From contig NZ_JBBEOG010000005.1 of the NCBI RefSeq assembly GCF_037860835.1, positions 62,001-126,000 on the forward strand: a DNA stretch of 64,000 nucleotides, given 5' to 3'. Of the stretch, positions 33,629 to 44,000 are shown piece after piece. Origin of the DNA: Aquipuribacter nitratireducens. Lineage in GTDB: Bacteria; Actinomycetota; Actinomycetes; Actinomycetales; JBBAYJ01. Each line of letters starts with the position of its first letter. Positions within the stretch are counted from its first letter, which is position 1. The position numbers and the translations under genes are program-made. A model generated the notes under the pieces. The model was not told the DNA's origin, did not search any database, and was given only the letters and a program-made list of their open reading frames with translations.

Positions 33629-34702
33629 CTAGAGACCTGGGGCGCAGGGTCCCTGGCCGAGGACGGCGAGCCCGGCGAGGTCGCCCGACTGGTACGCCGT
33701 GGCTCCGCTCACCGAGGGGTGCATGGCTTCAGTGGGGGCGTCGACGTGACCGAGGCCGACCAGGTGGCCGAGCTCGTGTCGCAGGACCTCCGTGTACGCC
33801 GGCCCCGCTTCGGAGGCCGGTTCCACGCTGGTCAACTCGGTCTCCAGGTACACCACGCCGGTGACGAGGTGGGCGCGTCCGGTGGTCGGGTCGATGGTGT
33901 GGGTGGGACTGGCGACGCCGACGACGTCGCCTGCGAGGTAGGCAACGTCTGCTTCGGGGGCGAATCGGATGAGGACTGGTGCCCAGCGGTCGCCGTAGAG
34001 CTCGGGCAGGAACGCGGGCCGGTCCATGTCCGCGGCCTCGGTGGTGAGGCCGTCGTTGACGAACCGGAGCCCTGTCGCGGCGGACACCTCGGCGAGGACC
34101 GCCTGCAGGTGCACCGCGAAGTCGTCGGGTGCGCCGGTCGGGTCAGTGACGTAGTGGATGGGTCGGCACGGGGACCAACGCACGGGAACCGGCGCGTCGC
34201 CGATGGTCTGCTCGAGGCTGAAGGAGTACGACCCGGCCTGGGCCGGGGTAGGCGGAGTGCCCAACGGTGCGGAGGCCTCCTCGAATCCCGGTGCGGGGTA
34301 CGACCTTTCCGTGGCTGGTGGCAGCTGCGCGGAGGGGGGCGGCGCCGAAACGGCCGCGCCTGAGACAGCGTCGGAGGCCACCGTCCCCGCGGGGGCCCGC
34401 GGCAGTGCCTGACCAGGACTTTGCCGTGGCGCGACTAGTCGCTTCACGCCGGCCAGCACGGAGCCATCGTCCGGGGACAGGCTGAGATACCCGCCGACGA
34501 GGACAACCGCCGCCATTAAGGCAACGAGCAGCAGGACCCAGAAATAGGAGCGGCGCTTGCGCGGACGTTCGGCCGACAGCCGTGATGCCCGCCCCGTCGT
34601 CGCCGGGGTCCGCCACCCCGTGGGAGGCGCGTACGTGCCGGCGGCCTCCTCACGAACCCATTCAGGGATCCGGCCGGTGGGGGATCTTGGAAGGTCATCC
34701 AT
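33629..34702 (-). CDS. Membrane-anchored matrixin-like metalloprotease
   Basis: 357 residues from ATG 34702 (an in-frame ATG at 34753 is also possible). A cytosolic N-terminus rich in Arg and Pro is followed by one membrane segment ('YFWVLLLVALMAAVVLVGGYL', split across residues ~52-73) and a Pro/Ala/Ser-rich stalk. The extracellular domain ends in the zinc motif HELGHLVGLGH (H309, H313, H319), the HExxHxxGxxH of metzincins. A Met-turn is suggested by 'TEAMHPSV'. It probably cleaves or matures a surface protein. It is convergent with the transporter operon and lies just left of att copy 2, so it is at the right end of this cassette. Confidence 0.8.
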   Translation of the reverse strand: MDDLPRSPTGRIPEWVREEAAGTYAPPTGWRTPATTGRASRLSAERPRKRRSYFWVLLLVALMAAVVLVGGYLSLSPDDGSVLAGVKRLVAPRQSPGQALPRAPAGTVASDAVSGAAVSAPPPSAQLPPATERSYPAPGFEEASAPLGTPPTPAQAGSYSFSLEQTIGDAPVPVRWSPCRPIHYVTDPTGAPDDFAVHLQAVLAEVSAATGLRFVNDGLTTEAADMDRPAFLPELYGDRWAPVLIRFAPEADVAYLAGDVVGVASPTHTIDPTTGRAHLVTGVVYLETELTSVEPASEAGPAYTEVLRHELGHLVGLGHVDAPTEAMHPSVSGATAYQSGDLAGLAVLGQGPCAPGL

Positions 34703-34925
34703 CGGCACCCCCACCCCGACATCATCGGCCCGTCCGTCGCGAGATGCAGGCATATCACCCGGTCGGGCGGAGTGCCGACGGCGGTGGCCGTCGGATGGCA
34801 CGACGTACCAAGACCGCCGAATCCGGCGCCTCAGCCGGTAGTCGACCGGCCTGCGCGCCAACAGGTGTTCACCATGCCTCTTGTCCGGCGGTGAACGGGT
34901 GTGACCGGTCGTATCGGTGAGTGGC

Positions 34926-34944
34926 GTGCCCGTCCTGTGCCCCC
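34926..34944 (+). promoter_or_regulatory. Arm-type repeat upstream of att copy 2
   Basis: GTGCCCGTCCTGTGCCCCC, 73 bp before the repeat at 34999, as at the other copies. Confidence 0.6.
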
Positions 34945-34998
34945 GGGCGGCTGAAGGCCAGTAAACGTGCACGTCGGGGGCGGTACGGCCGACGCTCT

Positions 34999-35058
34999 TG
35001 AAAACCGTTGAACAGGTAACCATTCCTGTTTCGTGGGTTCGAATCCCACGCCCTCCGC
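34999..35058 (+). repeat. att copy 2: 3' half of tRNA-Ser(UGA)
   Basis: Identical to copy 1 over all 60 bp that I compared. There is no tRNA 5' half upstream. The right flank (35059-35120) has the shared 'ggtcaaggctg' segment and a TTGTCCACA box at 35109-35117, as in copies 3-5. Confidence 0.88.
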
Positions 35059-35246
35059 GAATCAGACGATTCATCACCAAAGGGGGAAGGTCAAGGCTGA
35101 CGCCCCCGTTGTCCACAGGGGCGCCTCGGCAGACTGCCGCCCGGGCGGGCCGCTTCCGCGCGGTCTCATGGCCACGTTCACAGCTGCGGAGGTGGTTCTG
35201 CCGTTCGCGGGCCACTGTGGCTGAGCGGGCCGTGCAGACTGGCGCG

Positions 35247-36659
35247 GTGCTGCTGACGCTGTCGACCACGATGCCGCAGGCCAGTGACCTCGGGTTCCTC
35301 CTGCACAAGCATCCCGATCGAGCGCAGTCGTTCGACGTCGCGGTCGGGACGGCTCATGTGCTGTGGCCTGAGGTGTCCGACGAGCGGAGCACTGTGGCGT
35401 TGCTGCTTGAGGTCGATCCGGTCGCGCTGGTGCGTGGTCGCGGCCGGCACGGTGATGGCGTCTCGCTGCAGCAGTATGTGAATGACCGGCCCTATGTGGC
35501 TTCGTCGATGCTGGCGGTTGCGCTGGGGAAGGTCTTCCGCACTGCGATGGCGGGTCGGTGCGACGCCCGTCCGGACCTCGTCGGCACTGAGATCCCGCTC
35601 GAGGTGAGCATTCCTGCGCTTCCCAGCCGAGGGGGCGCCGACCTGGTGCGGCCTCTCTTCGAGCCACTCGGCTGGCAGGTCGAGGTGACCCCGCTGCCGC
35701 TGGACGAGACGGTGTCGGCCTGGGGGGACTCGCCCTACGTGGCGCTCCGGCTGACCGGGACGATGACGCTCGCGGCCGCCCTGACGCAGCTGTACGTCCT
35801 GGTCCCGGTGCTGGACGACGGGAAGCACTACTGGGTCACCGGCGACGAGGTGGACAAGCTCCTCCGTGCTGGCGGCGGGTGGCTAGAGGGTCACCCGGAG
35901 CGCGAGCTCGTGACCCGCAGGTACCTCAAGCACCAGCCCGCCCTGGTTGTCGACGCTGTCACGCGCTTGGCGGAGTTGGACGACGTCCGTCCTGTTGACG
36001 ACTCGGCGTCTGAGACTGCGACCGGGGGCGCAGGGTCCGAGGTACGTATTGCGCCGTTGGCGGTGCAGCGACGGGCCGCGGTGCTGCAGGCGCTGCGCGA
36101 GGAGGGCGCGAAGAGCGTCGTCGACCTCGGCTGCGGGGAAGGCTTCCTGCTGCGCGAGCTCGTGCCTGACCCGACGTTCACCTCGGTCGTCGGTGTGGAC
36201 GTGTCGCACCGGGCGCTGCAAGCCGCAGAACGACGCTTGAACCTGGACCGGATGCCGGACTCCCAGCGGGCGCGGCTGCGGTTGCTGCAGTCGTCGGTGA
36301 CCTACCGCGACGACCGGCTGGTCGGCCACGACGCGGTGGTGCTGATGGAAGTCATCGAGCACGTCGACCCGGACCGCCTGCCCGCCCTGGAACGCAGCGT
36401 CTTCGGTCATGCCCGCCCGACATCGGTCGTGGTCACGACCCCCAACGTGGAGCACAACGTGCGCTTCGAGACCCTCGCCGCCGGCACGCTCCGTCACCCG
36501 GACCACCGCTTCGAGTGGACCCGCGCGGAGTTCCGCGGCTGGGCCGACGCCGTCGCCGACCGCAACGGTTACACCGTCGACTACCGGCCCGTCGGCGACG
36601 ACGACCCCGAGGTGGGACCGCCCACCCAGATGGCCATCTTCCGGAGGGTCACGGCATGA
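35247..36659 (+). CDS. hen1: 3'-terminal RNA ribose 2'-O-methyltransferase Hen1
   Basis: 470 residues, the normal length for bacterial Hen1. The N-terminal Hen1-L domain opens 'LLTLSTTMPQASDLGFLLHKHPDR', read as a region (residues 2-25). The C-terminal methyltransferase has the SAM motif 'VVDLGCGEGFLL' and the Mg-binding signature E368-V-I-E371-H372 ('EVIEHVDPDRL'). It methylates the 2'-OH of the 3' end at a break before ligation, so the repaired RNA resists a second cut by a ribotoxin. The start is GTG 35247, where family homology begins; the open frame upstream runs through the tRNA repeat. The stop overlaps the pnkp start (ATGA), the standard bacterial repair operon. Confidence 0.95.
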   Translation: MLLTLSTTMPQASDLGFLLHKHPDRAQSFDVAVGTAHVLWPEVSDERSTVALLLEVDPVALVRGRGRHGDGVSLQQYVNDRPYVASSMLAVALGKVFRTAMAGRCDARPDLVGTEIPLEVSIPALPSRGGADLVRPLFEPLGWQVEVTPLPLDETVSAWGDSPYVALRLTGTMTLAAALTQLYVLVPVLDDGKHYWVTGDEVDKLLRAGGGWLEGHPERELVTRRYLKHQPALVVDAVTRLAELDDVRPVDDSASETATGGAGSEVRIAPLAVQRRAAVLQALREEGAKSVVDLGCGEGFLLRELVPDPTFTSVVGVDVSHRALQAAERRLNLDRMPDSQRARLRLLQSSVTYRDDRLVGHDAVVLMEVIEHVDPDRLPALERSVFGHARPTSVVVTTPNVEHNVRFETLAAGTLRHPDHRFEWTRAEFRGWADAVADRNGYTVDYRPVGDDDPEVGPPTQMAIFRRVTA

Positions 36660-39253
36660 GCGCACTCACCGTCCCCGAGCTGTCGCTGGTGTGCATGGTG
36701 GGGGCCAGCGGCTCCGGCAAGTCCACGTTCGCCGCAGCCCACTTCGGGCCCTTCGAGGTGCTGTCCAGCGACTTCTGCCGTGGCCTGGTCTCCGATGACC
36801 CGAACGACCAGTCCGCGACGAAGGCCGCGTTCGAGGTGCTTCACCACATCGCGGGCAAGCGCCTGGACGCCGGTCGGCTGACCGTGGTCGATGCGACCAA
36901 CGTCCAGCCCGAGGCCCGACGCAGCCTGGTCGCCCTGGCCCGCGAGCACGACGTGCTGCCGGTCGCCATCGTGCTGGACCTGCCCGAGCGGGTGTGCTTG
37001 GACCGCAACGCCGCCCGGGCCGACCGCGCGTTCGGTGACCGCGTCGTCAAGCGTCAGCGCGACCAGTTGCGCCGTTCGCTGCGGTCCCTGCGCAGGGAGG
37101 GTTTCCGCTCGGTGCACGTCCTGCGCAGCGAGGAGGAGGTTGCCGAGGCGGTGGTCGTACGGGAGAAGCTCCTCAACGACTTCCGTGACCGGCCGGGTCC
37201 GTTCGACGTGATCGGAGACGTCCATGGCTGCCGGGGCGAGCTGGAGCAGCTCCTGGGCGACCTCGGCTACACACTGGTGCGCGACGAGGATGGCCGCTGC
37301 GTGGACGCGGTGCCCCCAGCCGGTCGGACGGCGGTCTTCCTCGGAGACCTCGTGGACCGCGGCCCGGACTCGCCGGGCGTGCTGCGTCTCGTGATGGGCA
37401 TGGTCGCCGCCGGCCACGCCTTGGCGGTGCCGGGCAACCACGAGTCCAAGTTGGTCCGTGCCCTGCAGGGACGCGACGTGCAGGTCAGCCACGGCTTGGA
37501 GGCGACACTCGCTCAGCTCGCGGCGGAGACGCCGGAGTTCCGGACCGAGGTCGAACGGTTCTGCCACGGTCTCGTGTCGCACCTCGTCCTGGACTCCGGG
37601 CGCCTCGTGGTCGCCCACGCCGGGCTGGTCGAGAAGTACCACGGACGGGCCTCGGCCCGCGTGCGTAGCTTCGCCCTGTACGGCGACACCACCGGTGAGA
37701 CCGACGAGTTCGGCCTCCCGGTCCGCTACCCGTGGGCGCAGGAGTACCGCGGTGCCGCGACCGTCCTGTACGGGCACACACCCACCCCGGAACCGGAGTG
37801 GATCAACAACACCATGTGCCTGGACACCGGCGCCGTCTTCGGTGGCCACCTGACCGCGCTGCGCTACCCCGAGAGGGAAATCGTCCAGGTTCCGGCGCAG
37901 CGGGTTTGGTATGAGCCCGTCAAGCCGTTCCCGCCCGCCGGCAGCGCCGAGCCGGCCCCCTCCGCCGCCTCGACTCCCAGCAGGGGACACGACGACCTCG
38001 CCATCACCGACGTCCTCGGAGCACGCGGAATCGAGACCCGACTCGCGGGCCGTGTCACGGTCAGGGAGGACAACGCCGCTGGCGCGCTGGAGGTGATGAG
38101 CCGGTTCGCGATGGAACCGCGGTGGCTGCTCTACCTGCCACCCACCATGGCCCCGACCGCCACGATGCCCGACGGAGACGTGCTCGAGCACCCTGCCACC
38201 GCCTTCGACTTCTACGCCAAGGGCGGTGTCACCGAGCTGTTGTGCGAGGAGAAGCACATGGGCTCACGTGCCGTCGCGCTCGTCTGCCGCGACGTCGACA
38301 CCGCACGGTCGCGGTTCGGCGGCACCGACGGTGCCACCGGCGCCGTCTACACCCGCACCGGACGACCGTTCTTCGACCGCGACCTCACCGAGCAGCTCCT
38401 CGCGCGGCTGCGTGACGCCGTGACCAGAGCAGGCTTGTGGGACGAGCTCGACACCGGCTGGGTGCTGCTCGACGCCGAGCTGCTGCCCTGGTCAGCGAAG
38501 GCCGAGGCGCTGCTTCGCGACCAGTACGCCGCCGTCGGCGCCGCCGCACGCGCCGCAGTCCCCGCCGCCGTCGACGTCCTGGAGCGGGTCGCCGCGCGCG
38601 GAGTGAACGGCGACGCGGGATCCGAGAACGGCGTGTCCGAGCTGCTGGCACGCACCCGTTCCCGTGCCGCCAACGCCCAGGCCTACACCGACGCCTACCG
38701 ACGCTACGTGTGGCCGACCGACGGGATCACGGGGATCCAGCTCGCCCCGTTCCAGCTGCTCGCATCCGAAGGACGCACCTGGGCCGACCACCACCACCTC
38801 TGGCACCTCGGCATCGCCGACCGCCTCGCGGACGCCGACCCGGACCTCGTCCGCACCACCCGCAGGCTCCCGATCGACACCAGCGACGCCACATCCCTGG
38901 CCCAGGGCGTGACCTGGTGGGCGGACCTGACCGCCGCCGGCGGCGAGGGCATGGTGGTCAAGCCGCTCGCGAACCTCGTCAGAGCCACGCGCGGCTGGGC
39001 CCAGCCCGGCATCAAAGTCCGCGGGCGTGAGTACCTGCGCATCATCTACGGACCCGACTACACCGAGCCGTACAACCTCGAACGCCTCCGCGACCGGCAG
39101 GTCGGGCACAAGCGGTCCATGGCCGCCCGCGAGTACGCCCTCGGCATCGAGGCTGTCGAGCGCGCCGTGGCACGCGAGCCGCTGTGGCGGGTCCACGAGG
39201 CGGTGTTCGCTGTGCTCGCCCTGGAGTCCGAGCCAGTCGACCCGAGGCTGTGA
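36656..39253 (+). CDS. pnkp: Polynucleotide kinase-phosphatase-ligase Pnkp
   Basis: 865 residues with the three domains of bacterial Pnkp. The N-terminal 5' kinase has the P-loop G16-A-S-G-S-G-K22-S23. The central metallophosphoesterase (2',3'-phosphatase) has 'DVIGDVHGC' (near 185), 'GDLVDRGPDS' and 'GNHE'. The C-terminal adenylyltransferase has the KxxG lysine K533 in 'EEKHMGSRA'. With Hen1 it heals and seals tRNAs or other RNAs cut by anticodon nucleases. It follows hen1 with a 4-bp overlap. Here the pair lies in a cassette between tRNA-Ser repeats, next to phage-defence cassettes, which suggests a role against ribotoxins. Confidence 0.95.
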   Translation: MSALTVPELSLVCMVGASGSGKSTFAAAHFGPFEVLSSDFCRGLVSDDPNDQSATKAAFEVLHHIAGKRLDAGRLTVVDATNVQPEARRSLVALAREHDVLPVAIVLDLPERVCLDRNAARADRAFGDRVVKRQRDQLRRSLRSLRREGFRSVHVLRSEEEVAEAVVVREKLLNDFRDRPGPFDVIGDVHGCRGELEQLLGDLGYTLVRDEDGRCVDAVPPAGRTAVFLGDLVDRGPDSPGVLRLVMGMVAAGHALAVPGNHESKLVRALQGRDVQVSHGLEATLAQLAAETPEFRTEVERFCHGLVSHLVLDSGRLVVAHAGLVEKYHGRASARVRSFALYGDTTGETDEFGLPVRYPWAQEYRGAATVLYGHTPTPEPEWINNTMCLDTGAVFGGHLTALRYPEREIVQVPAQRVWYEPVKPFPPAGSAEPAPSAASTPSRGHDDLAITDVLGARGIETRLAGRVTVREDNAAGALEVMSRFAMEPRWLLYLPPTMAPTATMPDGDVLEHPATAFDFYAKGGVTELLCEEKHMGSRAVALVCRDVDTARSRFGGTDGATGAVYTRTGRPFFDRDLTEQLLARLRDAVTRAGLWDELDTGWVLLDAELLPWSAKAEALLRDQYAAVGAAARAAVPAAVDVLERVAARGVNGDAGSENGVSELLARTRSRAANAQAYTDAYRRYVWPTDGITGIQLAPFQLLASEGRTWADHHHLWHLGIADRLADADPDLVRTTRRLPIDTSDATSLAQGVTWWADLTAAGGEGMVVKPLANLVRATRGWAQPGIKVRGREYLRIIYGPDYTEPYNLERLRDRQVGHKRSMAAREYALGIEAVERAVAREPLWRVHEAVFAVLALESEPVDPRL

Positions 39254-39303
39254 GGGGCGCACTCGTACAGGCCTCGACCCGGAGCTGTCGCTGGTCGGTA
39301 ACG

Positions 39304-39346
39304 CTCTATGAGTCCGTATATGCCTTAGCCTTATACGCCTATAGAG
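39304..39346. promoter_or_regulatory. Inverted repeat before the AAA ATPase gene
   Basis: A locally AT-rich stretch with CTCTAT...CGTATA (39304-39320) mirrored by TATACG...ATAGAG (39332-39346), centred on CTTAGC. It ends 10 bp before GTG 39357. It could be an operator or promoter. It stands out sharply from the GC-rich surroundings. Confidence 0.5.
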
Positions 39347-39356
39347 AGGTGGGCGC

Positions 39357-40541
39357 GTGGACCAGACCCTCAACCCCTACACCCCAGGAGCAGGTAAGCC
39401 CCCACCTGCTCTCGTCGGCCGCGAGGCCGAGCTCGACGCCGGTCGAGTCGTGGTCGCCCGCACCGCTCGCGGCACCTCTGCGACGGCCCCCCTGTTCTAC
39501 GGCCTGCGCGGCGTGGGGAAAACGGTGCTGCTGAAGGCTCTCCATGCTCAGGCCGAGACGGCTGGATGGCTGACGGTCGAGATCGAGGGCAAGCAGGAGG
39601 CGAGCGAGCAACAGCACACTCGCCGGCGCCTCGCCCGTGGCCTAGTCACCGCGGCGCGCGCCACTGCTGGACGGCGCGGCACGCTCAGCGACGCATGGAA
39701 GCGCGCTCTCGGGACTATCAGCTCCTTCTCCGTCGCGGCCGGCGCGACCGGCGTCGAGCTGAGCCTCGGCGTGGACCCCATGCGTGGCCGCGGCGACACA
39801 GGCGACCCGGAGACCGACCTCGAAGAGCTGGTGCGCGACATGGTGCCTGCCCTCAAGGAGTCCGGCATCGGGCTGGGTGTCTTCGTCGACGAGATCCAGG
39901 ATCTGGACCCGGCCACCCTGAGCGCTCTCATCTCCGTACAACACCGAGCCGGTCAGAACGGCTGGCCCTTCCACCTGTACGGCGCAGGCCTGCCCAACGT
40001 CCCCGCCCGACTGGCCGAGGTGCGCTCCTACTCCGAGCGCTTCCACTTCGTCCAGATCGGCGCCCTCTCCGACACCGATGCGAGGGCGGCCTTCGCCGAC
40101 CCCGCATTGCAGGTAGGCGTCGAGTACGAAGCCGCAGCCCTCGACCGCCTGGTGCAGGTCTCGGGTGGCTACCCCTACTTCGTCCAGGTCTTCGGTGACC
40201 AGGCCTGGCGGTTGGCCCCCGGACCCCAGGTCATTACACGTGAGGATGCCGACGTGGCGGTGGCCGAGGCGACGGCCGTCCTGGACGACAGCCTCTTCCA
40301 CTCCCGCTGGAACCGGGCCACGCCGGCGCAGAAGGCCCTGATGCGCGCCATGGCAGAAGACAGCGGCCACAGTCAGATCTCCGACCTCGTTGCGCGCATG
40401 GGAAAGAGAAAGCCGAGCGACCTCAGCGTCACCCGGGACGGGCTCATCAAGAAGGGCCTTATCTACGCCCCCGACAGAGGACTACTGCAATTCACCGTGC
40501 CCCACATGGACGACTACATCCGGCGCCAGCACGAGACCTGA
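39357..40541 (+). CDS. AAA/Orc-type ATPase (STAND-like ATP-binding protein)
   Basis: 394 residues from GTG 39357. 'ALVGREAELDAG' precedes the P-loop 'GLRGVGKTVLL' (about 48-58). Walker B is 'GVFVDEIQDLD' (about 175-185). Then come 'LYGAGLPNVPARLAEVRSYSERFHF' (sensor region), 'VQVSGGYPYFVQVFG', and a C-terminal winged-helix-like part ('SDLSVTRDGLIKKGLIY'). These archaeal-type ATPases are common on mobile elements and as nucleic-acid-associated switches. It is 103 bp after pnkp with its own inverted-repeat promoter region, so it may be an independent gene. Its partner is not obvious. Confidence 0.8.
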   Translation: MDQTLNPYTPGAGKPPPALVGREAELDAGRVVVARTARGTSATAPLFYGLRGVGKTVLLKALHAQAETAGWLTVEIEGKQEASEQQHTRRRLARGLVTAARATAGRRGTLSDAWKRALGTISSFSVAAGATGVELSLGVDPMRGRGDTGDPETDLEELVRDMVPALKESGIGLGVFVDEIQDLDPATLSALISVQHRAGQNGWPFHLYGAGLPNVPARLAEVRSYSERFHFVQIGALSDTDARAAFADPALQVGVEYEAAALDRLVQVSGGYPYFVQVFGDQAWRLAPGPQVITREDADVAVAEATAVLDDSLFHSRWNRATPAQKALMRAMAEDSGHSQISDLVARMGKRKPSDLSVTRDGLIKKGLIYAPDRGLLQFTVPHMDDYIRRQHET

Positions 40542-40719
40542 CCGTTGGTTCTAGACGAACAGGCTGCACCGTCAGCCGGAACTACATGCCCGAGGGCCGG
40601 ACCTCGGTGCCTCCGTTCGGCTGCCGCGCCACCGTGCGGCGCGCGAGGGGTGTACGCGTCCGTGCGCGTGCTGCGGTGTCCGGCGGTCAGCGACGAGCGT
40701 CGACCATCATCAGAATCCT

Positions 40720-40738
40720 GTGCCCGTCCTGTGCCCAC
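40720..40738 (+). promoter_or_regulatory. Arm-type repeat upstream of att copy 3
   Basis: GTGCCCGTCCTGTGCCCAC, 73 bp before the repeat at 40793. Confidence 0.6.
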
Positions 40739-40792
40739 GGGCGGGAGAAGGCTTACAAACCTGCAGGTCAGGGGCCATGTCGCACACGCTCC

Positions 40793-40852
40793 TGAAAACC
40801 GTTGAACAGGTAACCATTCCTGTTTCGTGGGTTCGAATCCCACGCCCTCCGC
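40793..40852 (+). repeat. att copy 3: 3' half of tRNA-Ser(UGA)
   Basis: Same 60 bp as copies 1 and 2. The base before the anticodon loop differs (CTCC instead of CTCT). The right flank has the shared 'agaggggtctggtcaagg' and TTGTCCACA at 40902-40910. Confidence 0.88.
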
Positions 40853-41096
40853 GATAGGAACGATCCGACACAAGAGGGGTCTGGTCAAGGCCGCCGCAGC
40901 GTTGTCCACAGGGCGGCCGCCGCACGTTGCCACGGGGTGTGGACCACAGCGCGCGCCGGTGCAGGCGTGCTTGCCAGCCCTCGTGTCACTGACCCGCAGC
41001 CCTCTACCGGCGGCTGCCTTCTGTCAGTCGCGGCTGCTTGAATCCGGCTGGGCGTGTCGCAGGGACGCGGCTAGCACGGGGGAGGCCATCACTCAC

Positions 41097-44000
41097 ATGG
41101 TCCGCGACCCCAAGCTCCCACTCGGTGACGACCTCTTCTCCGTTGACCCTGCGTCCTACATCGAGTTCGGGTTGTCGACGCTGCAGTGGCCGGATCAGAG
41201 CCGCTTCCCCGTCAACCTGCCCCGGCGACACGTCCGCAGCGTCGTCGATGAAGATCTCCGTTCGTCGGACGCGCCGCTGCTGGTCGCGGGCTACTCCTCT
41301 ATCGCATCGCTGATCGAGGTGGTCGCGTCGTGGCGGCTCGCGCGTAGGAACCGGCCAGGGTCATTCCGGCTGCTGCTCGGGTCTGAGCCGTTCGCCTCTC
41401 AGCGGGCCCACTTCGCCTCTGCACGAGAAGAGTTCACCGACGAGGTACGCGGCTACTGGCTCGAGAAGTCGGTGTCCGTGCGACTGTCGGCGAAGGTTCT
41501 CAGGACGATCGAGGAGCTCGACCAAGGGACCCTGCAGGTTCGCATCATCCCGGGGCCACCGGCTCTGCACGCGAAGATCTATGCTGGCGACAACGCGGCA
41601 ACAGTTGGGTCGAGCAACTACACCGACTTCGGTATGGCCCGCCAGCTTGAGGCCAACGCCCGCTTCGAGGCCGTGACTGAACCGGAGCGGTTCCGGGCGC
41701 TGACGACCATCGCGAACAACCTGTGGTCGAAAGGCATGGCGTGGGACGACGCGTTCCGTCGCCTGCTGCTCGACCTCTTGCAGGTCGTCAGCTGGCAAGA
41801 GGCGCTCGCACGCGCCTGCGCTGAGCTGCTCGACGGCGACTGGGTCCGCGACCTGTTGCCGAACGCCGAGCTCGCGCAGCTGTGGCCATCGCAGACGGCC
41901 GGCATCGCCCAGGCGCTCTGGGTCGTCGAGAACCTCGGCAGCGTCCTCGTTGCCGATGCCACCGGCTCCGGCAAGACCCGGATGGGCGCGCACCTGGTGG
42001 CAGCTGTACGGCATCGCCTTCTCGACACCGGCCGTATGCGGCGCGACCGGGACCTCACCACCTTGGTATGCCCTCCAGCGGTGCTGGAGACGTGGCAGCG
42101 CGAGGCGCTCATCAGTGGGGTCACGATCATGCCGGTGTCACACGGCCTTCTCAGCCGGCCCGACCCCGCCGGTCCACGGCAGGAAGTGGCCGCGGTCGCG
42201 CGCGCGCAGGTGCTGGCCGTCGATGAGGCGCACAACTTCCTGGCGGCTGAGTCGAACCGCACCCGCCGCCTTCGCGAGACGCTCGCAGACCATGTGCTGC
42301 TGTTCACCGCAACGCCCATCAGCCGCGGAGCCCAGGACCTGCTCTCCCTGGTCGGGCTGCTCGGCGCCGACAACTTCGACGACGTGACCCTCGAAGTACT
42401 AGAACGACTCGAGCGCGGAGTCGGCGCGGAGGCCACCCTCACCGAACCGCAGCGCGATCGACTCCGCCGTGAGATCCAGCGATTCACGGTTCGACGCACG
42501 AAGTCGATGCTCAACGAACTCGTCGCCCACGACGAAGAGGCCTATCGGCATCCCGAGACCGACCGTGTCTGCCGCTACCCCGGCCACGAGCCGAACGTCT
42601 ACGGCACCGGCGAGACGCGCGCGGACGAAGAGGCAGCAGAGTCGATCCGAACTGCCGCCAGCGAATTAACGGGTGTCATCCAGCTCGGCCGTCGACTGCG
42701 GGTGCCGCCGGCTTTACGCGACGACGTCTCCGACGAGGCGTGGCTGGCAGGGCGACTCAAGGCGGCGAAGGGACTCGCGCGCCATCACGTCCTCGCAGCG
42801 ATGCGCTCCTCACGCCCGGCCCTCGTCGAGCACATCGCCGGCACAGCCGCCGCGATCCAGGCATACGACCTGTCGTCGGCGTCCAAGGGCCAGGCAACCG
42901 GCAACGTCGCCGCGACTGTTGAAGGCCTAGCCGTCCTGGGTCCTCCACACCTTGAGTTGACGTGCGAGATTCCGGACTGGCTGGCAGACCCTTCGGCGTG
43001 GCAGGAGGCATGCACACGGGAATCGGACACCTACGCCCGGATCCTGGCGGCCGCCCGCAGACTCAGCGCGTCTCGCGAGCGAGCCAAGGCCGACCTGCTC
43101 GCACAGCTCTCCGGCCGTCACCGACTTGTCTTGGCCTTCGACCGCCGACCGATCACGCTGGCCGCGATCCGCGACCAGTTGGACGGCACGAGCGCGGACG
43201 TGCTGGTAGCGACAGGCGAGGCGACGACGGCGCGCAAGCAGGTGCATCGCTTGTTCGCGCGTGACTCGACCGCTCACGCGATCGCCCTCTGTTCTGATGC
43301 GCTGAACGAGGGGTTGAACCTGCAAGGCGCGGCTGCCTTAGTGCACCTGGACCTGCCGACCACCCTCCGAGTTGCCGAGCAGCGGGTAGGGCGGGTCGAC
43401 CGCATGGACAGCCCGCATGACCGCATCGAAGTGTGGTGGCCGGACGATGGCCACGCGTTCGCGACCCGCGAGATCGAGCTGCTGCTGACACGCCGGCATG
43501 CCAGCGAGGAACTGCTCGGGTCGAACCTGCCCATGCCCGCGTTCTCGCACCGCGATGACGACGTCGTGGTCTCAGTGGCGCAGCACATCCGTGACTTCGA
43601 CCGCCCGGACGTGCCGTGGGACGGCATTCACGACGCGCTGGACCCTGTCCGCCGGCTCGTGAGCGGAGACGACGCCCTCGTCCCTACAGAGGTCTATGCC
43701 GAGCACCGGAACACGCGGCAGCGTGTCATGGCGCGAGTGGCGCCAGTTGCCTCGACGACACCATGGGCCTTCCTCGCTCTCTCTGGTACGCAGCAAGGCG
43801 CACCACGATGGCTGCTCCTTGACGGAGATCCGGCGACCGCGACCATCGGTGTGGAGGCGGTCGCAGACCGGCTTCGCGTCCGGCTGGCGGAGCACCCCGC
43901 GAACGTGCTCTTCGACGAGGAGTGCGAGCGCTGGCTCGATAGATTCCTCGCCAGCGCCGCCGAACACGAGGCACTGCTGCTGCCTCGCCGCATGCAGCGA

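Noticed and set aside
34831-35049. Minus-strand frames through the tRNA repeats reading GIRTHETGMVTC (also at 7966, 40514, 45724 and 52288)
   Set aside because: They are translations of the reverse strand of the tRNA-Ser 3' half, a well-known spurious ORF. They recur only because the repeat recurs.
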